The position numbers were made by a program, and so were the translations under genes. This document shows positions 37,532 to 45,646 of a stretch of DNA of 64,000 bases, in pieces; the first letter of the stretch is position 1, and every line of letters starts with the position of its first letter. The notes beneath the pieces were generated by a model that worked only from the letters and a program-made list of their open reading frames with translations, had not been told where the DNA came from and searched no databases. Source of the stretch: Dehalogenimonas etheniformans (GTDB lineage Bacteria; Chloroflexota; Dehalococcoidia; Dehalococcoidales; Dehalococcoidaceae); NCBI RefSeq assembly GCF_014672715.2, contig NZ_CP058566.2, forward strand, positions 558,001 through 622,000, in the 5' to 3' direction.

Positions 37532-37823
37532 AAGATTAATAAATCTTAAGCACCCCAAAAAGTGTAGAGAACAGAAAAATACATAACCCTAGTGAGCCGC
37601 AGCCACTGCAATGGTTGTCAGCTCGAAAAAAAGCGCCGGCGACCTCTGCAAAGGCCGCCGGAAAGGAAGGTTAAAAATCCGCCGTATCAGGGTCAGCCTT
37701 TTGTTGCCTTCCGCTTTTAATTTTCCCCCTGGGGAAACACGTCGTCAAGACCGTTCAAAGGTAAAAGATTAAGGAATTCTGGTCAACTCGTTTTAGAAAA
37801 GCCAGCCCGTAGAGGAGGTACCC
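37532..37823 (+). promoter_or_regulatory. Structured untranslated leader of the radical-SAM locus
   Basis: About 290 bases without a supported ORF separate the operator from the first small gene. Four hairpins can be drawn: 37532-37547 (AAGATT/AATCTT); 37586-37617, GAGC...GCTC enclosing CCA/TGG with loop CTGCAA; 37634-37661, CCGGCG-A-CCT / AGG-C-CGCCGG, again with loop CTGCAA; and 37727-37742 (TTTCCC/GGGAAA). GGAAGG near 37664 can also pair with CCTTCC near 37710. The order of motifs does not fit a cobalamin or SAM riboswitch that I know. The region could be a riboswitch-like or protein-binding leader. Confidence 0.45.
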
Positions 37824-38033
37824 ATGGTCCCTATCCAACCGATGATCAGCCGGCAGGAATTCATGAATTTAATGTCGGCTTCTGTGTCACCAAAGATTGA
37901 AACACCGCGGCTACCTTTTATCTACACAGCGATGGACGAAGCGTGTTTCATTCAGGCTCAGCAGATTCTGGCGGTGATTCGGAGAAAAAATCGCCCTATA
38001 GTTAAAAGATCTTTTTCGGAATGGGCGGTTTAA
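37824..38033 (+). CDS. Small protein of unknown function, candidate precursor or accessory peptide
   Basis: The 69-residue frame has an excellent AGGAGG seven bases before its ATG, so it is very likely translated. It is not membrane-like. The first half reads ISRQEFMNLMSASVSPK, then a middle with RLPFIYTAMDEACFIQAQ and one cysteine near residue 46, then a basic tail (RRKNRPIVKRSF) ending SEWAV. It is the first gene after the structured leader and stands upstream of six radical-SAM genes on the same strand. A RiPP-like precursor or a small partner protein are both possible. I know no homologue. Confidence 0.6.
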   Translation: MVPIQPMISRQEFMNLMSASVSPKIETPRLPFIYTAMDEACFIQAQQILAVIRRKNRPIVKRSFSEWAV

Positions 38034-38221
38034 CCGTTCGAATGAAATTATTGTCTTTTTTCGCGGCAAGCCTTGCGGTGGGGGAAACCGGGGTGACGTT
38101 GGCTGTTTGCGACTCAGCCGGTGTCAGAAGGTACTGTGAAACCCCTCCCGTGGGCTCCCTGGGCGTAATCGGGGTTCACCGCCAGGCTTGCCGAATTCAC
38201 AGAAATAGTCTGGAGAGGTAG
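38021..38221 (+). CDS. Small ORF overlapping the previous gene, uncertain
   Basis: The 66-codon frame starts inside the end of the previous gene (13-base overlap) and stops two bases before the following radical-SAM gene, a spacing that suggests coupled translation. It has a weak hydrophobic stretch (LLSFFAASLAVGETGVTLAV) and three cysteines (near residues 30, 39 and 57). No SD is seen for the ATG at 38021 or the internal one at 38042. The gene may be real or may be a leader between the two genes. Confidence 0.35.
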   Translation: MGGLTVRMKLLSFFAASLAVGETGVTLAVCDSAGVRRYCETPPVGSLGVIGVHRQACRIHRNSLER

Positions 38222-38223
38222 CA

Positions 38224-39039
38224 ATGCAGACCAACGTTTACAACATCGCCTTCGCCGAGTCTACCAAGCAAGCCTATCTTCATTTTTGGGGTTGTAACAT
38301 CAAGTGCCGTGGCTGCGTGTGCCAGAAGGTGGTTTATGATTTCATGCTGGACCGGAACATGCACCTCCACATGGCTGAGCCGAAAGGCACGGCGACTGCT
38401 CCCGAGAGATTCATGGAACTCGACGATGTCATCGAGACCCTAGTCGGTCTGGACGTGGAGTGGGTGCTTTTCGAGGGGCAGGAAGCTTCGCTCGACCCCG
38501 CCATGCCTCTAATAGCCGAAGCGATTCACCGGAGGTTGAATACAACCAATGTCCTGCTAACCAATGGATTTAAAATGCCGAATCTAAAGCACATCGATAA
38601 AGTAGCCGTAGGTCTCAAAGCGTTTGGTGAAAATAAACACATCGATTATACAGGAGAATCTAACAGGACTATCCTCGAAAACTTCCCCAAGATATACAAG
38701 TCCGGCATACCGATGATGGCTGAGACAGTGTTGATCCCGGGATACATCGACCATGACGAGATCGAGAAAGTCGCTAAGTTCATTGCGTCGGTAGATCCTA
38801 ACATCCGATACCAGATAGATGCCTACTTCAAGGCCGGCGACAACCCGTGGCGGCGGCCGACATCCGAAGAGGTTGAACGGGCTGTTGAAGCCGCCCGAAA
38901 GCATCTTAACAACGTTTACGCCTATAAGGGCACGGAACCCAGGGAATTTGGAGTCAAGAGCGTCTTCCCGACCGAGGAAGAACTGGCGGCCGCCAAACTT
39001 GCGCCCGCGGTGGATGCCCGCGAGCTGATCCCTGCATAA
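38224..39039 (+). CDS. Radical SAM enzyme, activase-like
   Basis: The 271-residue protein has the 4Fe-4S/SAM motif WGCNIKCRGC with C24, C28 and C31 close to the N-terminus, a GQEASL stretch (the usual GGEP region) and a TIM-barrel-like body, resembling glycyl-radical-enzyme activases and other small radical-SAM proteins. An extra cysteine (C33, in CVCQ) follows the triad. No glycyl-radical partner is nearby. SD: GGAGAGG six bases before the ATG. It is the first of six radical-SAM genes in the locus; the next starts nine bases after its stop. Confidence 0.8.
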   Translation: MQTNVYNIAFAESTKQAYLHFWGCNIKCRGCVCQKVVYDFMLDRNMHLHMAEPKGTATAPERFMELDDVIETLVGLDVEWVLFEGQEASLDPAMPLIAEAIHRRLNTTNVLLTNGFKMPNLKHIDKVAVGLKAFGENKHIDYTGESNRTILENFPKIYKSGIPMMAETVLIPGYIDHDEIEKVAKFIASVDPNIRYQIDAYFKAGDNPWRRPTSEEVERAVEAARKHLNNVYAYKGTEPREFGVKSVFPTEEELAAAKLAPAVDARELIPA

Positions 39040-39048
39040 AACAGGAAT

Positions 39049-40557
39049 ATGAAAATTCTACTCGTCATCCCGTCCCGGTCTTACGGCAATATGCCGGGTT
39101 ACACCAAGTTTCCCGACGAGATGCTGTCGATCGGCGGCATGCTGGAGAGTCGCGGCCACGAAATCAGACTGATCGATTGTAACCTGGATAAAAATAGTCA
39201 GCCGGCGGACTTTGTTGAATTTGCGCCAGAACTTATCGGCTTTGGCGTTGCTACAGGTCCGAATATTGCCAGTGCCCTGTCCCAATCAGCGGAATACAAA
39301 AAACTTCTGCCCGGAGTAAAGATCGTCTGGGGGTTCCGGCATGCCAGCGCCTACCCGGCTGAGGTTTTAGCTGAACCATGCATCGATTATGCCATTATCG
39401 GCGCCGGCGAGTTTACCATCGCGGAACTGGCCGAATACCTGCAAAACGGTACTTGTGAGATTGCATCGATTAAAGGTCTGGCCTACAAGGATTCACAAGG
39501 CAATGCGGTCATCAACGAAGCCCGGTCCTTCATGCCTGACCTGGACTCCCTGCCTGACCCAGCCTGGCATCTTATCGACGTCAAAAAGTATTCGGACGTC
39601 ACCCTGAACACCTCCCGTGGCTGTCCTTATAAGTGCACTTTCTGCTCCGACACCAGCTTCTGGGGCGGGCAGATGTGCGACCTTTCGGCAGAACGCATCG
39701 TTTCCCAGATGGAAATTCTGCACAAAGAATACGGCATCCAGCACATCTATTTCTCTGGCGAGCGGTTCGTCATCAACAGGGAGCGATTGAAAGAGTTTTG
39801 CAACCTGGTAATAGCCAAAAAGTGGAAATTGACCTGGAACGCACCGGTTTCCGGCGGCATCGACGAAGAGACGGTCAAGCTCATGGCTAAATCGGGCTGC
39901 ACCTCGGTGCTGCTCGAGATAGAGACCGGCAGCCAGCGAATGCTGACCTTCCTGGACAAGGGCACCGTGGCTGAAATGGAGTCCACTTTCTGGTTTCTGG
40001 TCAAGCACCGCATCATTCCGACCATCTTCATGTATTACGGATATCCCACGGAGACAGTTGCCGACTTCAAGGAAAGCCTGGACTTGTTGAAGCGGCTGGA
40101 CGATCCGCCATATCTCTACATGAAATTCGTTCCGTATCCCAGCACCAGGCTTTTCGACTACTGCGTTGAGCAGGGACTGTTGGCTCAACCTAAAAACCTG
40201 ATGGAATGGGTCGATTTTCCCCTCAGGTGCGCCAATGAGATGAATCTGTCGGCAGTGCCTCAAAAGGCTATGGATGAGGCCATGGCCAGTTTCCGCCGCA
40301 GCTATGCCACCAGGCGTGTGCGCTTCATGCTGCGCCACAATCCGGCATTCTTCTTGATGGCAATTAAGCGTCCGGGTGAGTTTTTCCGCTCGATCTGCGA
40401 CCTCGGGAAATATTACATAGACATCATGATGGATCAGACTAACAGTTCCGATTCGTGGATGTACAAACTGTTCAAGAAGATGGGTTGGGTTGGCAACAAG
40501 AGTTCTAAACAATCCGAAGAGGTTAAGGCAGTAACCCGCGGAGGGGAGGTAAGGTAG
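39049..40557 (+). CDS. B12-binding-domain radical SAM protein, paralogue 1
   Basis: The 502-residue protein has an N-terminal cobalamin-binding-like Rossmann domain (1-140) without the DxHxxG motif of base-off binders, then the radical-SAM core with SRGCPYKCTFC (C192, C196, C199). A helical tail of about 120 residues contains RRVRFMLRHNPAFF. Family members are class B methylases or other radical C-C enzymes. It is the most divergent of the three tandem paralogues: after the cluster it has SDTSFWGG where the other two have YNKSYNKGY. The next gene starts at the base after its stop. The substrate is unknown. Confidence 0.83.
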   Translation: MKILLVIPSRSYGNMPGYTKFPDEMLSIGGMLESRGHEIRLIDCNLDKNSQPADFVEFAPELIGFGVATGPNIASALSQSAEYKKLLPGVKIVWGFRHASAYPAEVLAEPCIDYAIIGAGEFTIAELAEYLQNGTCEIASIKGLAYKDSQGNAVINEARSFMPDLDSLPDPAWHLIDVKKYSDVTLNTSRGCPYKCTFCSDTSFWGGQMCDLSAERIVSQMEILHKEYGIQHIYFSGERFVINRERLKEFCNLVIAKKWKLTWNAPVSGGIDEETVKLMAKSGCTSVLLEIETGSQRMLTFLDKGTVAEMESTFWFLVKHRIIPTIFMYYGYPTETVADFKESLDLLKRLDDPPYLYMKFVPYPSTRLFDYCVEQGLLAQPKNLMEWVDFPLRCANEMNLSAVPQKAMDEAMASFRRSYATRRVRFMLRHNPAFFLMAIKRPGEFFRSICDLGKYYIDIMMDQTNSSDSWMYKLFKKMGWVGNKSSKQSEEVKAVTRGGEVR

Positions 40558-42024
40558 ATGAAAGTACTTCTTGTTACCTCGGCGACTCCGGCATACCGCC
40601 ATTATTACCAGGCTTACACCAATCTACCCAACGGAATCCTGTACCTGGCTTCATTCCTTGAGAAATACGGCCATGAAGTACAGGTGTACGACGGGTATGT
40701 GGATGACAGGCAGCCCGAGGATTTTGTCGCTTTCAATCCCGACCTGATCGGTTTTTCAGTTATCACCGGGCCCAACCTGGAGGGTTCGGTTACCCAGTCG
40801 CGCGAGTTCAGGGGTTTATTCCCGGAGGCCAAAATTGTTTGGGGCAATGTCCATCCGTCCATAATGATCAATCAGACGCTTCTTGAAGAATCCGTTGATT
40901 ACGTGGTCATCGGTGCCGGTGAGCATACGCTGGTTGAACTTTTGGACAACATAAAAACCGGTGAGCCCGGTGTAGATACGATCAAAGGTCTTGCCTACAG
41001 GAAGGGTGGGGAAGTAGTCGTCAACGCTCGGCGGGAGTTCATCAATGACCTTGAATCCGTGCCTGATCCCGCATGGCACCTTGTGGACGTAAAGAAATAT
41101 TCCGGCATCGGCTTGAATACTTCCCGTGGCTGCGCCCACCGTTGCACTTTCTGTTACAACAAGTCGTACAACAAAGGCTACATCGGGTATTTCGGAGCTG
41201 AACGTATTATCTCCCAGATCAAACACGTTCAGGAGAAATACGGTGCGAAATACATCCGCTTCAACGAGGATAACTTTACCTTCAACAGGAAACGGCTCCG
41301 CGAATTCTGCAAGCTGATGATCGAACGCAAAATCAAGATCCAATGGGGCTGTGACTCTCGGGCTGATCTTTCTGAAGCTGACATCGCCTTGATGAAAAAA
41401 GCCGGTTGCGTCGCCGTTGGCCTGGGTCTGGAACACGGTTCCCAGCGTATGCTGGACTTTATCCAGAAGGACATCACCGTTCAGGAAATGGAAAACACAT
41501 TCTGGAATCTGGTGAAAGCCAAGATCCGCACCTCGGTCTACATCATGTACGGCTTTCCAACCGAGACCATCGAGGATTTCAAGGCCACTCATGCCATGCT
41601 AAGCCGGTTGGACGATCCCTACTATATGTTTAACAGGTTCGTGCCATTCCCGGGCAGCGTCCTTTTCGATTACTGCGTCAAGCACAGCCTGGTGAACCTG
41701 CCCGAACGCCTGGAGGGCTGGCCTGAATACCTGATGCGGTTTTCAAACCAGGTAAACATCTCGAAGGTACCGGAGGAGATGATGTCCGAAGCGGCAGCAC
41801 GTTGGCGCGCAACGTACGCCGTGCAGCGCTTCCGCTTCACCTTGAAGCACAATCCGGCCTATTTCTGGACGGCAATCACCGATCCCGGGAAATTTTTCCG
41901 CGAACTGTGGGAACTGGCCAAATTTCACATTCAGGTCAACGGTTTCTATAAGATCGTCAAGAAGAAACTCTCGACACCTGGAAAAGAGCCAGTAGCTACC
42001 TGCGCCAAGGCTCAGGCGAGATAA
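40558..42024 (+). CDS. B12-binding-domain radical SAM protein, paralogue 2
   Basis: The 488-residue protein has an N-terminal cobalamin-like domain (PDLIGFSVITGPNLEGS near 61), a radical-SAM triad SRGCAHRCTFC (C192, C196, C199), then YNKSYNKGY and IRFNEDNFTFNRKRLREFCKL. The tail YAVQRFRFTLKHNPAYFW matches the third paralogue closely. GGGGAGGTAAG precedes the ATG, which follows the previous stop directly. The conserved amphipathic tail could mediate membrane or partner contact; this is inference. BchE-like and methylase activities occur in this superfamily, so the reaction is open. Confidence 0.83.
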   Translation: MKVLLVTSATPAYRHYYQAYTNLPNGILYLASFLEKYGHEVQVYDGYVDDRQPEDFVAFNPDLIGFSVITGPNLEGSVTQSREFRGLFPEAKIVWGNVHPSIMINQTLLEESVDYVVIGAGEHTLVELLDNIKTGEPGVDTIKGLAYRKGGEVVVNARREFINDLESVPDPAWHLVDVKKYSGIGLNTSRGCAHRCTFCYNKSYNKGYIGYFGAERIISQIKHVQEKYGAKYIRFNEDNFTFNRKRLREFCKLMIERKIKIQWGCDSRADLSEADIALMKKAGCVAVGLGLEHGSQRMLDFIQKDITVQEMENTFWNLVKAKIRTSVYIMYGFPTETIEDFKATHAMLSRLDDPYYMFNRFVPFPGSVLFDYCVKHSLVNLPERLEGWPEYLMRFSNQVNISKVPEEMMSEAAARWRATYAVQRFRFTLKHNPAYFWTAITDPGKFFRELWELAKFHIQVNGFYKIVKKKLSTPGKEPVATCAKAQAR

Positions 42025-42047
42025 CCGATGCAATAAGGAGGTCAACA

Positions 42048-43544
42048 ATGAAAGTTCTTCTGATCAATGCCCCCGCTCTCGATTACATCAAGTATTACAA
42101 CTCCAATGCCTATACGACGTTCGACTATGGCCTGTTGTCTATCGCAGCGGTCCTGGAGCAACATGGCCACCAAGTCCAGATTTGGGATGGCTTCGTCGAT
42201 TTCCGAAAGGCTAAGGATTTCACTGACTTCAAACCTGAGCTTGTTGGCTTTTCGGTTCTGGCCGGGCCGAACATGGAAGGGTCGATCTCTCTCTCCAAGG
42301 AATTCCGGAAACTCCTGCCTGATGCCAAGATCGTCTGGGGCGATGTCCATGCCAGCGTACTTCCGGAACAGACCCTGACTCCGGACTACATTGACTTTGT
42401 GGTCGTCGGCGCAGGCGAGTTCACCGTGCTGGAACTCGTGGAGCATCTTGAAAAGGGGAACGCCAATTATTCAGATATCAAAGGCCTGGGCTACAAAGAT
42501 AACGGCAAGATAATCATTAACGAACGCCGTCAGTTCATAAAGGATCTCGAATCGCTACCGGATCCTGCCTGGCATCTTATAGATGTCAAAAAGTATTCGA
42601 CCCCCGGACTGAACACGTCTCGCGGCTGCGTTAACCAGTGCACCTTTTGCTACAACAAGTCCTATAACAAGGGCTACACCGGTTGGGTGTCGGCAAGCCG
42701 CATTATCAAGCAGATCGATTTCCTCCAAGAAAAGTACGATATTAAATATATCCGCTTCAACGAAGACAACTTCACCTTCAATCGCAAACGCCTCCGCGAA
42801 GTCTGCAACTTGTTGATTGCCAGAAAGCGCAAGATCAAGTGGAGTTGCGACGCTCGCGCCGACCTCTCTGAAGCCGACATTGCCCTGATGGCCAAGAGCG
42901 GTTGTGTCGATATTGGGCTTGGTATCGAAAGCGGCAGCCCCAGGATGCTTGAGTTCATTAAAAAAGATGTCACTGCAGAGCAAATGGCGGCTACCTTCTG
43001 GAATTTCATCAAGCACAAGATCAGGACTTCGGTGTATATCCTCTGCGGCATGCCGACCGAGACGATCGAGGACTTCAACGAGACTCAACGGTTCCTTGAA
43101 GAGGATCTGGACCGGCCTTACTACATGTTCCACCGTTACGTACCATTCCCTGGTTCTGCGATGTACGACTATTGTGTGGAGCATAACCTGATCGAGGCGC
43201 CGCAAAAACTTGAAGATTGGCCCGGGTATGTCAAATTCTACGGACACAAGGGCGGTCACTTGAGCCAAGTGCCTGAGGAAGTGATCGAGGCGGCGGTCCA
43301 GAAATGGTCGACGACCTATGCCGTACAACGCTTCCGCTTCACTTTAAGGCACGACCGGTCCTACTTCTGGATCATCTTCAAAAATCCACTGAAGTTCCTG
43401 AAAGAACTACAGGGACTCTGGAAGTACCAGGCGCAGGTGCACAACTATCACCGGACTGTAGTCAAAGAACAGCAGCGGCAAAAATTGGTCAATCCAGACG
43501 TACTATCTCTTTCACGTTCAGGCAACGCCAAGCAGGTGGTGTAG
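42048..43544 (+). CDS. B12-binding-domain radical SAM protein, paralogue 3
   Basis: The 498-residue protein is organised like paralogue 2, with the triad at C194, C198 and C201 (SRGCVNQCTFC) and the same YNKSYNKGY and FNEDNFTFNRKRLRE segments. AAGGAGG lies six to seven bases before the ATG. It has a longer C-terminal tail after the RFRFTLRHDRSYFW segment. The first downstream small ORF begins three bases after its stop. The close match to paralogue 2 suggests a local duplication with later specialisation. Confidence 0.83.
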   Translation: MKVLLINAPALDYIKYYNSNAYTTFDYGLLSIAAVLEQHGHQVQIWDGFVDFRKAKDFTDFKPELVGFSVLAGPNMEGSISLSKEFRKLLPDAKIVWGDVHASVLPEQTLTPDYIDFVVVGAGEFTVLELVEHLEKGNANYSDIKGLGYKDNGKIIINERRQFIKDLESLPDPAWHLIDVKKYSTPGLNTSRGCVNQCTFCYNKSYNKGYTGWVSASRIIKQIDFLQEKYDIKYIRFNEDNFTFNRKRLREVCNLLIARKRKIKWSCDARADLSEADIALMAKSGCVDIGLGIESGSPRMLEFIKKDVTAEQMAATFWNFIKHKIRTSVYILCGMPTETIEDFNETQRFLEEDLDRPYYMFHRYVPFPGSAMYDYCVEHNLIEAPQKLEDWPGYVKFYGHKGGHLSQVPEEVIEAAVQKWSTTYAVQRFRFTLRHDRSYFWIIFKNPLKFLKELQGLWKYQAQVHNYHRTVVKEQQRQKLVNPDVLSLSRSGNAKQVV

Positions 43545-43546
43545 AT

Positions 43547-43702
43547 ATGGGAACTTTCATCGGAACGGTTTTCGGCGGATTTCTCATTGCTCTTTGCGAA
43601 CTCTGGAGGCGAGTTTCCGGCCGAGCGACGTTCGAGGAACTCATACCGCCCTGGGCTGAGGACCTTCCGGGCAATGCATTCACTTACAGCAGGTTCCCGT
43701 AA
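43547..43702 (+). CDS. 51-residue peptide with hydrophobic N-terminus
   Basis: AGGTGG lies seven bases before the ATG and the gene starts three bases after the third B12 radical-SAM gene, so translation is likely. Residues 1-19 are hydrophobic (GTFIGTVFGGFLIALCELW), then comes RRVSGRATFEEL, then a C-terminal part rich in proline and aromatics, IPPWAEDLPGNAFTYSRFP. It could be a membrane-anchored accessory peptide or a precursor whose C-terminal part is modified. No homologue is recognised. Confidence 0.6.
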   Translation: MGTFIGTVFGGFLIALCELWRRVSGRATFEELIPPWAEDLPGNAFTYSRFP

Positions 43703-43723
43703 CTGGTCATAAAAGGAGAATAG

Positions 43724-44011
43724 ATGGCAGGTTGGCATCCGGGAAAAGACCGGATGAAGATGGCCACCACCAATCTGTTCAACTATTTCTTTGCCGCGAT
43801 GTACCCGAGCTTTGGTTATGGGCTCAAGACCGGGGAACCGATCGAAGACTGGTGGGATATGGCTCTCCCGTATTACGGTTTCGATTCGACTATGGATTCG
43901 GACATATGGGATACCATCGCCTTTAGATCCAGGGCTTTTTGTTGTGGAAGGCAGGCCGTTGAAGCCTGCCTTCCTTTGTTAAAAGAAGGCGATCGGTCTT
44001 TTAACAAGTAA
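43724..44011 (+). CDS. 95-residue aromatic-rich small protein, candidate substrate
   Basis: AAAGGAGAATAG precedes the ATG, a good SD at a normal distance. Residues 15-65 are remarkable for Y, F, W, D and G: FNYFFAAMYPSFGYGL, then EDWWDMALPYYGFDS, then DSDIWDT. Such density of aromatics suits radical cross-linking or C-methylation but is also seen in folded mini-proteins. The last 30 codons overlap a strong terminator hairpin (43946-43974). The gene is followed by a SPASM-type radical-SAM gene. Confidence 0.6.
   Translation: MAGWHPGKDRMKMATTNLFNYFFAAMYPSFGYGLKTGEPIEDWWDMALPYYGFDSTMDSDIWDTIAFRSRAFCCGRQAVEACLPLLKEGDRSFNK
43946..43980 (+). terminator. Hairpin terminator lying inside the 3' end of the small ORF
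   Basis: A perfect 10-base stem (GGAAGGCAGG at 43946-43955, complement at 43965-43974) with a 9-base loop and TTTGTT tail. It falls about 30 bases before the ORF's stop, so it could end a share of the transcripts coming from the three B12 radical-SAM genes. Confidence 0.6.
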
Positions 44012-44077
44012 TACTTTGAACGGAACGGTTGTAAAAAGTATAATTGCTGCTGTTTTCCTGGTTTAAGGTAGAGGTGG

Positions 44078-45403
44078 ATGATGAATCTAATTTTGTCCCG
44101 CGAGTGTGGGAATTCTTGCCCCTATTGTTTTGATGAGGCCGAAAAGCAAGCCGGTCAAAAGCACTTCATTTCGATGGAGGAAGTTGGAGCCTTCGCCAAA
44201 TGGGCGTACAACGCACGGCTACCATACCTTTCATTATCAGGGGGCGAACCGTTTTTACATCCCAAACTAGGGATGATCGTGAAACTCTTCCGCCAGAATT
44301 GCCGCGATACTGCGATAAGAATATTAAGTGGTGGGGTTTTCAATAAAGATGTACTTGATACCATTTCTCCTGAAGATGCCGGAATAATCTTCAACGTCAA
44401 TGAGCCGAAGGATTATGAAAATCCGAAGCATTTTTGCAAGGTGATCAACAACATTGAGACTGCCATCCGAAAAGGCTTCAGGATCGGAATAGGTTTCAAT
44501 GTATGGAGACTTGATTTTGATACCGCTTTCATATCCAATCTCGCCCACCGTCTCGCATTACCGAGGTTCACTTGGGCGGTGGCTAATCCCATTAATGGTT
44601 TGCCATCCAAAGCCGTCCTTCCAGAGCAGTACCCGGCATTTTCAGAACGTTGTTTTCAGATGTTGCAGGAAGCCGCGCGGTTGAACATAGAGGCGGGCTT
44701 GGATTGCAGTTTACCGCTCTGTTTTTTCAACGACGCCCAGATGGGTTGGGTCAGGCAATATCACCCCGGTACGGCGTCATTAATGGGTACGTGCGAACCT
44801 CCACCGATCGATGTTACACCCGAGTTGGAGGTCATTAGATGTTTTGCGTGTTCAAAAGCAGCACGGCTCAAGTTAAGGGATTTCCACAATCAGGGCGAAA
44901 TCGAAGAGTGGTTCCAGAAGCACATCGATGCCCAATTACTTCATAAAGGTGTCTTCCCGTATTGCAGTGAGTGTCAGCATCTGAAAGAAGGCAGGTGCTA
45001 TGGCGGCTGCCTGGCATGTCGCGAAGAAGACATTGGCCTTGTTAGAGAAAAACTGAATTCCCCGAGCTTAGAGCAGCAGATGGATGAAGCTCTCGGGACC
45101 GGCAAAGCTGATCTTGCCCTAAGTTATTTTAATGCCGCAAACCATTGGTTAAAAACCGATGCAGCTACCTTCAAAGCAGCAGTCGCGGCTTCAAAACTTG
45201 GCGATTGGACGCAGGCGCTGCGCTATGCCACAAAGGCTAATTATAACGCTACGGAATTCGAAACGATGCGGAAAATCAGAGAATTCATTGCCAGCATTCC
45301 GTCATCGGCTCTTGATACAGGTGTCGAGGTTGCCGCGAACGAAGGTTCAAACGTTTTTGTGTCGCTTCCTGTTCAAACCGTTCGAGGCAAGGATTCCACT
45401 TAG
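44078..45403 (+). CDS. Radical SAM protein with SPASM-like cysteines and helical-repeat tail
   Basis: The 441-residue protein starts almost at once with the radical-SAM triad ECGNSCPYCF (C10, C14, C17) and has LSGGEP near 48. A C-terminal auxiliary-cluster region follows (CFAC near 260, CSEC near 303, then CYGGCLAC near 311), as in SPASM enzymes that modify peptides. Residues about 330-415 look like TPR helical pairs (ALSYFNAANHWLK, then AVAASKLGDWTQALRYATKA). The second of two adjacent ATGs (44081) has a better distance to GAGGTGG. It may act on peptides encoded just upstream; this is inference. Confidence 0.8.
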   Translation: MMNLILSRECGNSCPYCFDEAEKQAGQKHFISMEEVGAFAKWAYNARLPYLSLSGGEPFLHPKLGMIVKLFRQNCRDTAIRILSGGVFNKDVLDTISPEDAGIIFNVNEPKDYENPKHFCKVINNIETAIRKGFRIGIGFNVWRLDFDTAFISNLAHRLALPRFTWAVANPINGLPSKAVLPEQYPAFSERCFQMLQEAARLNIEAGLDCSLPLCFFNDAQMGWVRQYHPGTASLMGTCEPPPIDVTPELEVIRCFACSKAARLKLRDFHNQGEIEEWFQKHIDAQLLHKGVFPYCSECQHLKEGRCYGGCLACREEDIGLVREKLNSPSLEQQMDEALGTGKADLALSYFNAANHWLKTDAATFKAAVAASKLGDWTQALRYATKANYNATEFETMRKIREFIASIPSSALDTGVEVAANEGSNVFVSLPVQTVRGKDST

Positions 45404-45536
45404 CTAAATCTTGGGGAACACCTGGACCATCCGATCTAACACAACAATGGGTTCATCCAATCTCGGGAGTTGAGGTTCAGGTACTTTGTTCAAACCCAGG
45501 GCACAGAATGCATGCGCGGCTCTTGCCGCCACCTAA

Positions 45537-45565
45537 GTGACTTTAAATTGGCTTTCTGCTAGAAT
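45537..45565 (+). promoter_or_regulatory. Possible promoter for the PqqD-fused radical SAM gene
   Basis: GTGACT, a 17-base spacer and TAGAAT match the consensus at four and five of six bases, 80 bases before the ATG. If used, this gene can be expressed separately from those upstream. Confidence 0.3.
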
Positions 45566-45646
45566 AAACTTCCTTAACCCAATAGTAACCGTCAGCCAAC
45601 CCCAACTCGCCTATGTAGTGATTGAAAAAGGGACGTCAGAGTTTCG

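Noticed and set aside
37580-37745. Cobalamin riboswitch in front of the B12 radical-SAM genes
   Set aside because: GCCACTG and AATCC boxes are both present but in the reverse order and without the GGTG...GCNACTG core, so the class does not fit.
39493-40602. Long minus-strand frame opposite the first B12 radical-SAM gene; similar frames at 40816-41592 and 42555-43328
   Set aside because: All are shadows of the same codon pattern in the three paralogues; the repeated appearance reflects their homology, not real genes.
45512-45562. 16-codon ORF (MRGSCRHLSDFKLAFC) before the PqqD-fused gene as a precursor peptide
   Set aside because: It has no SD and overlaps the likely promoter.
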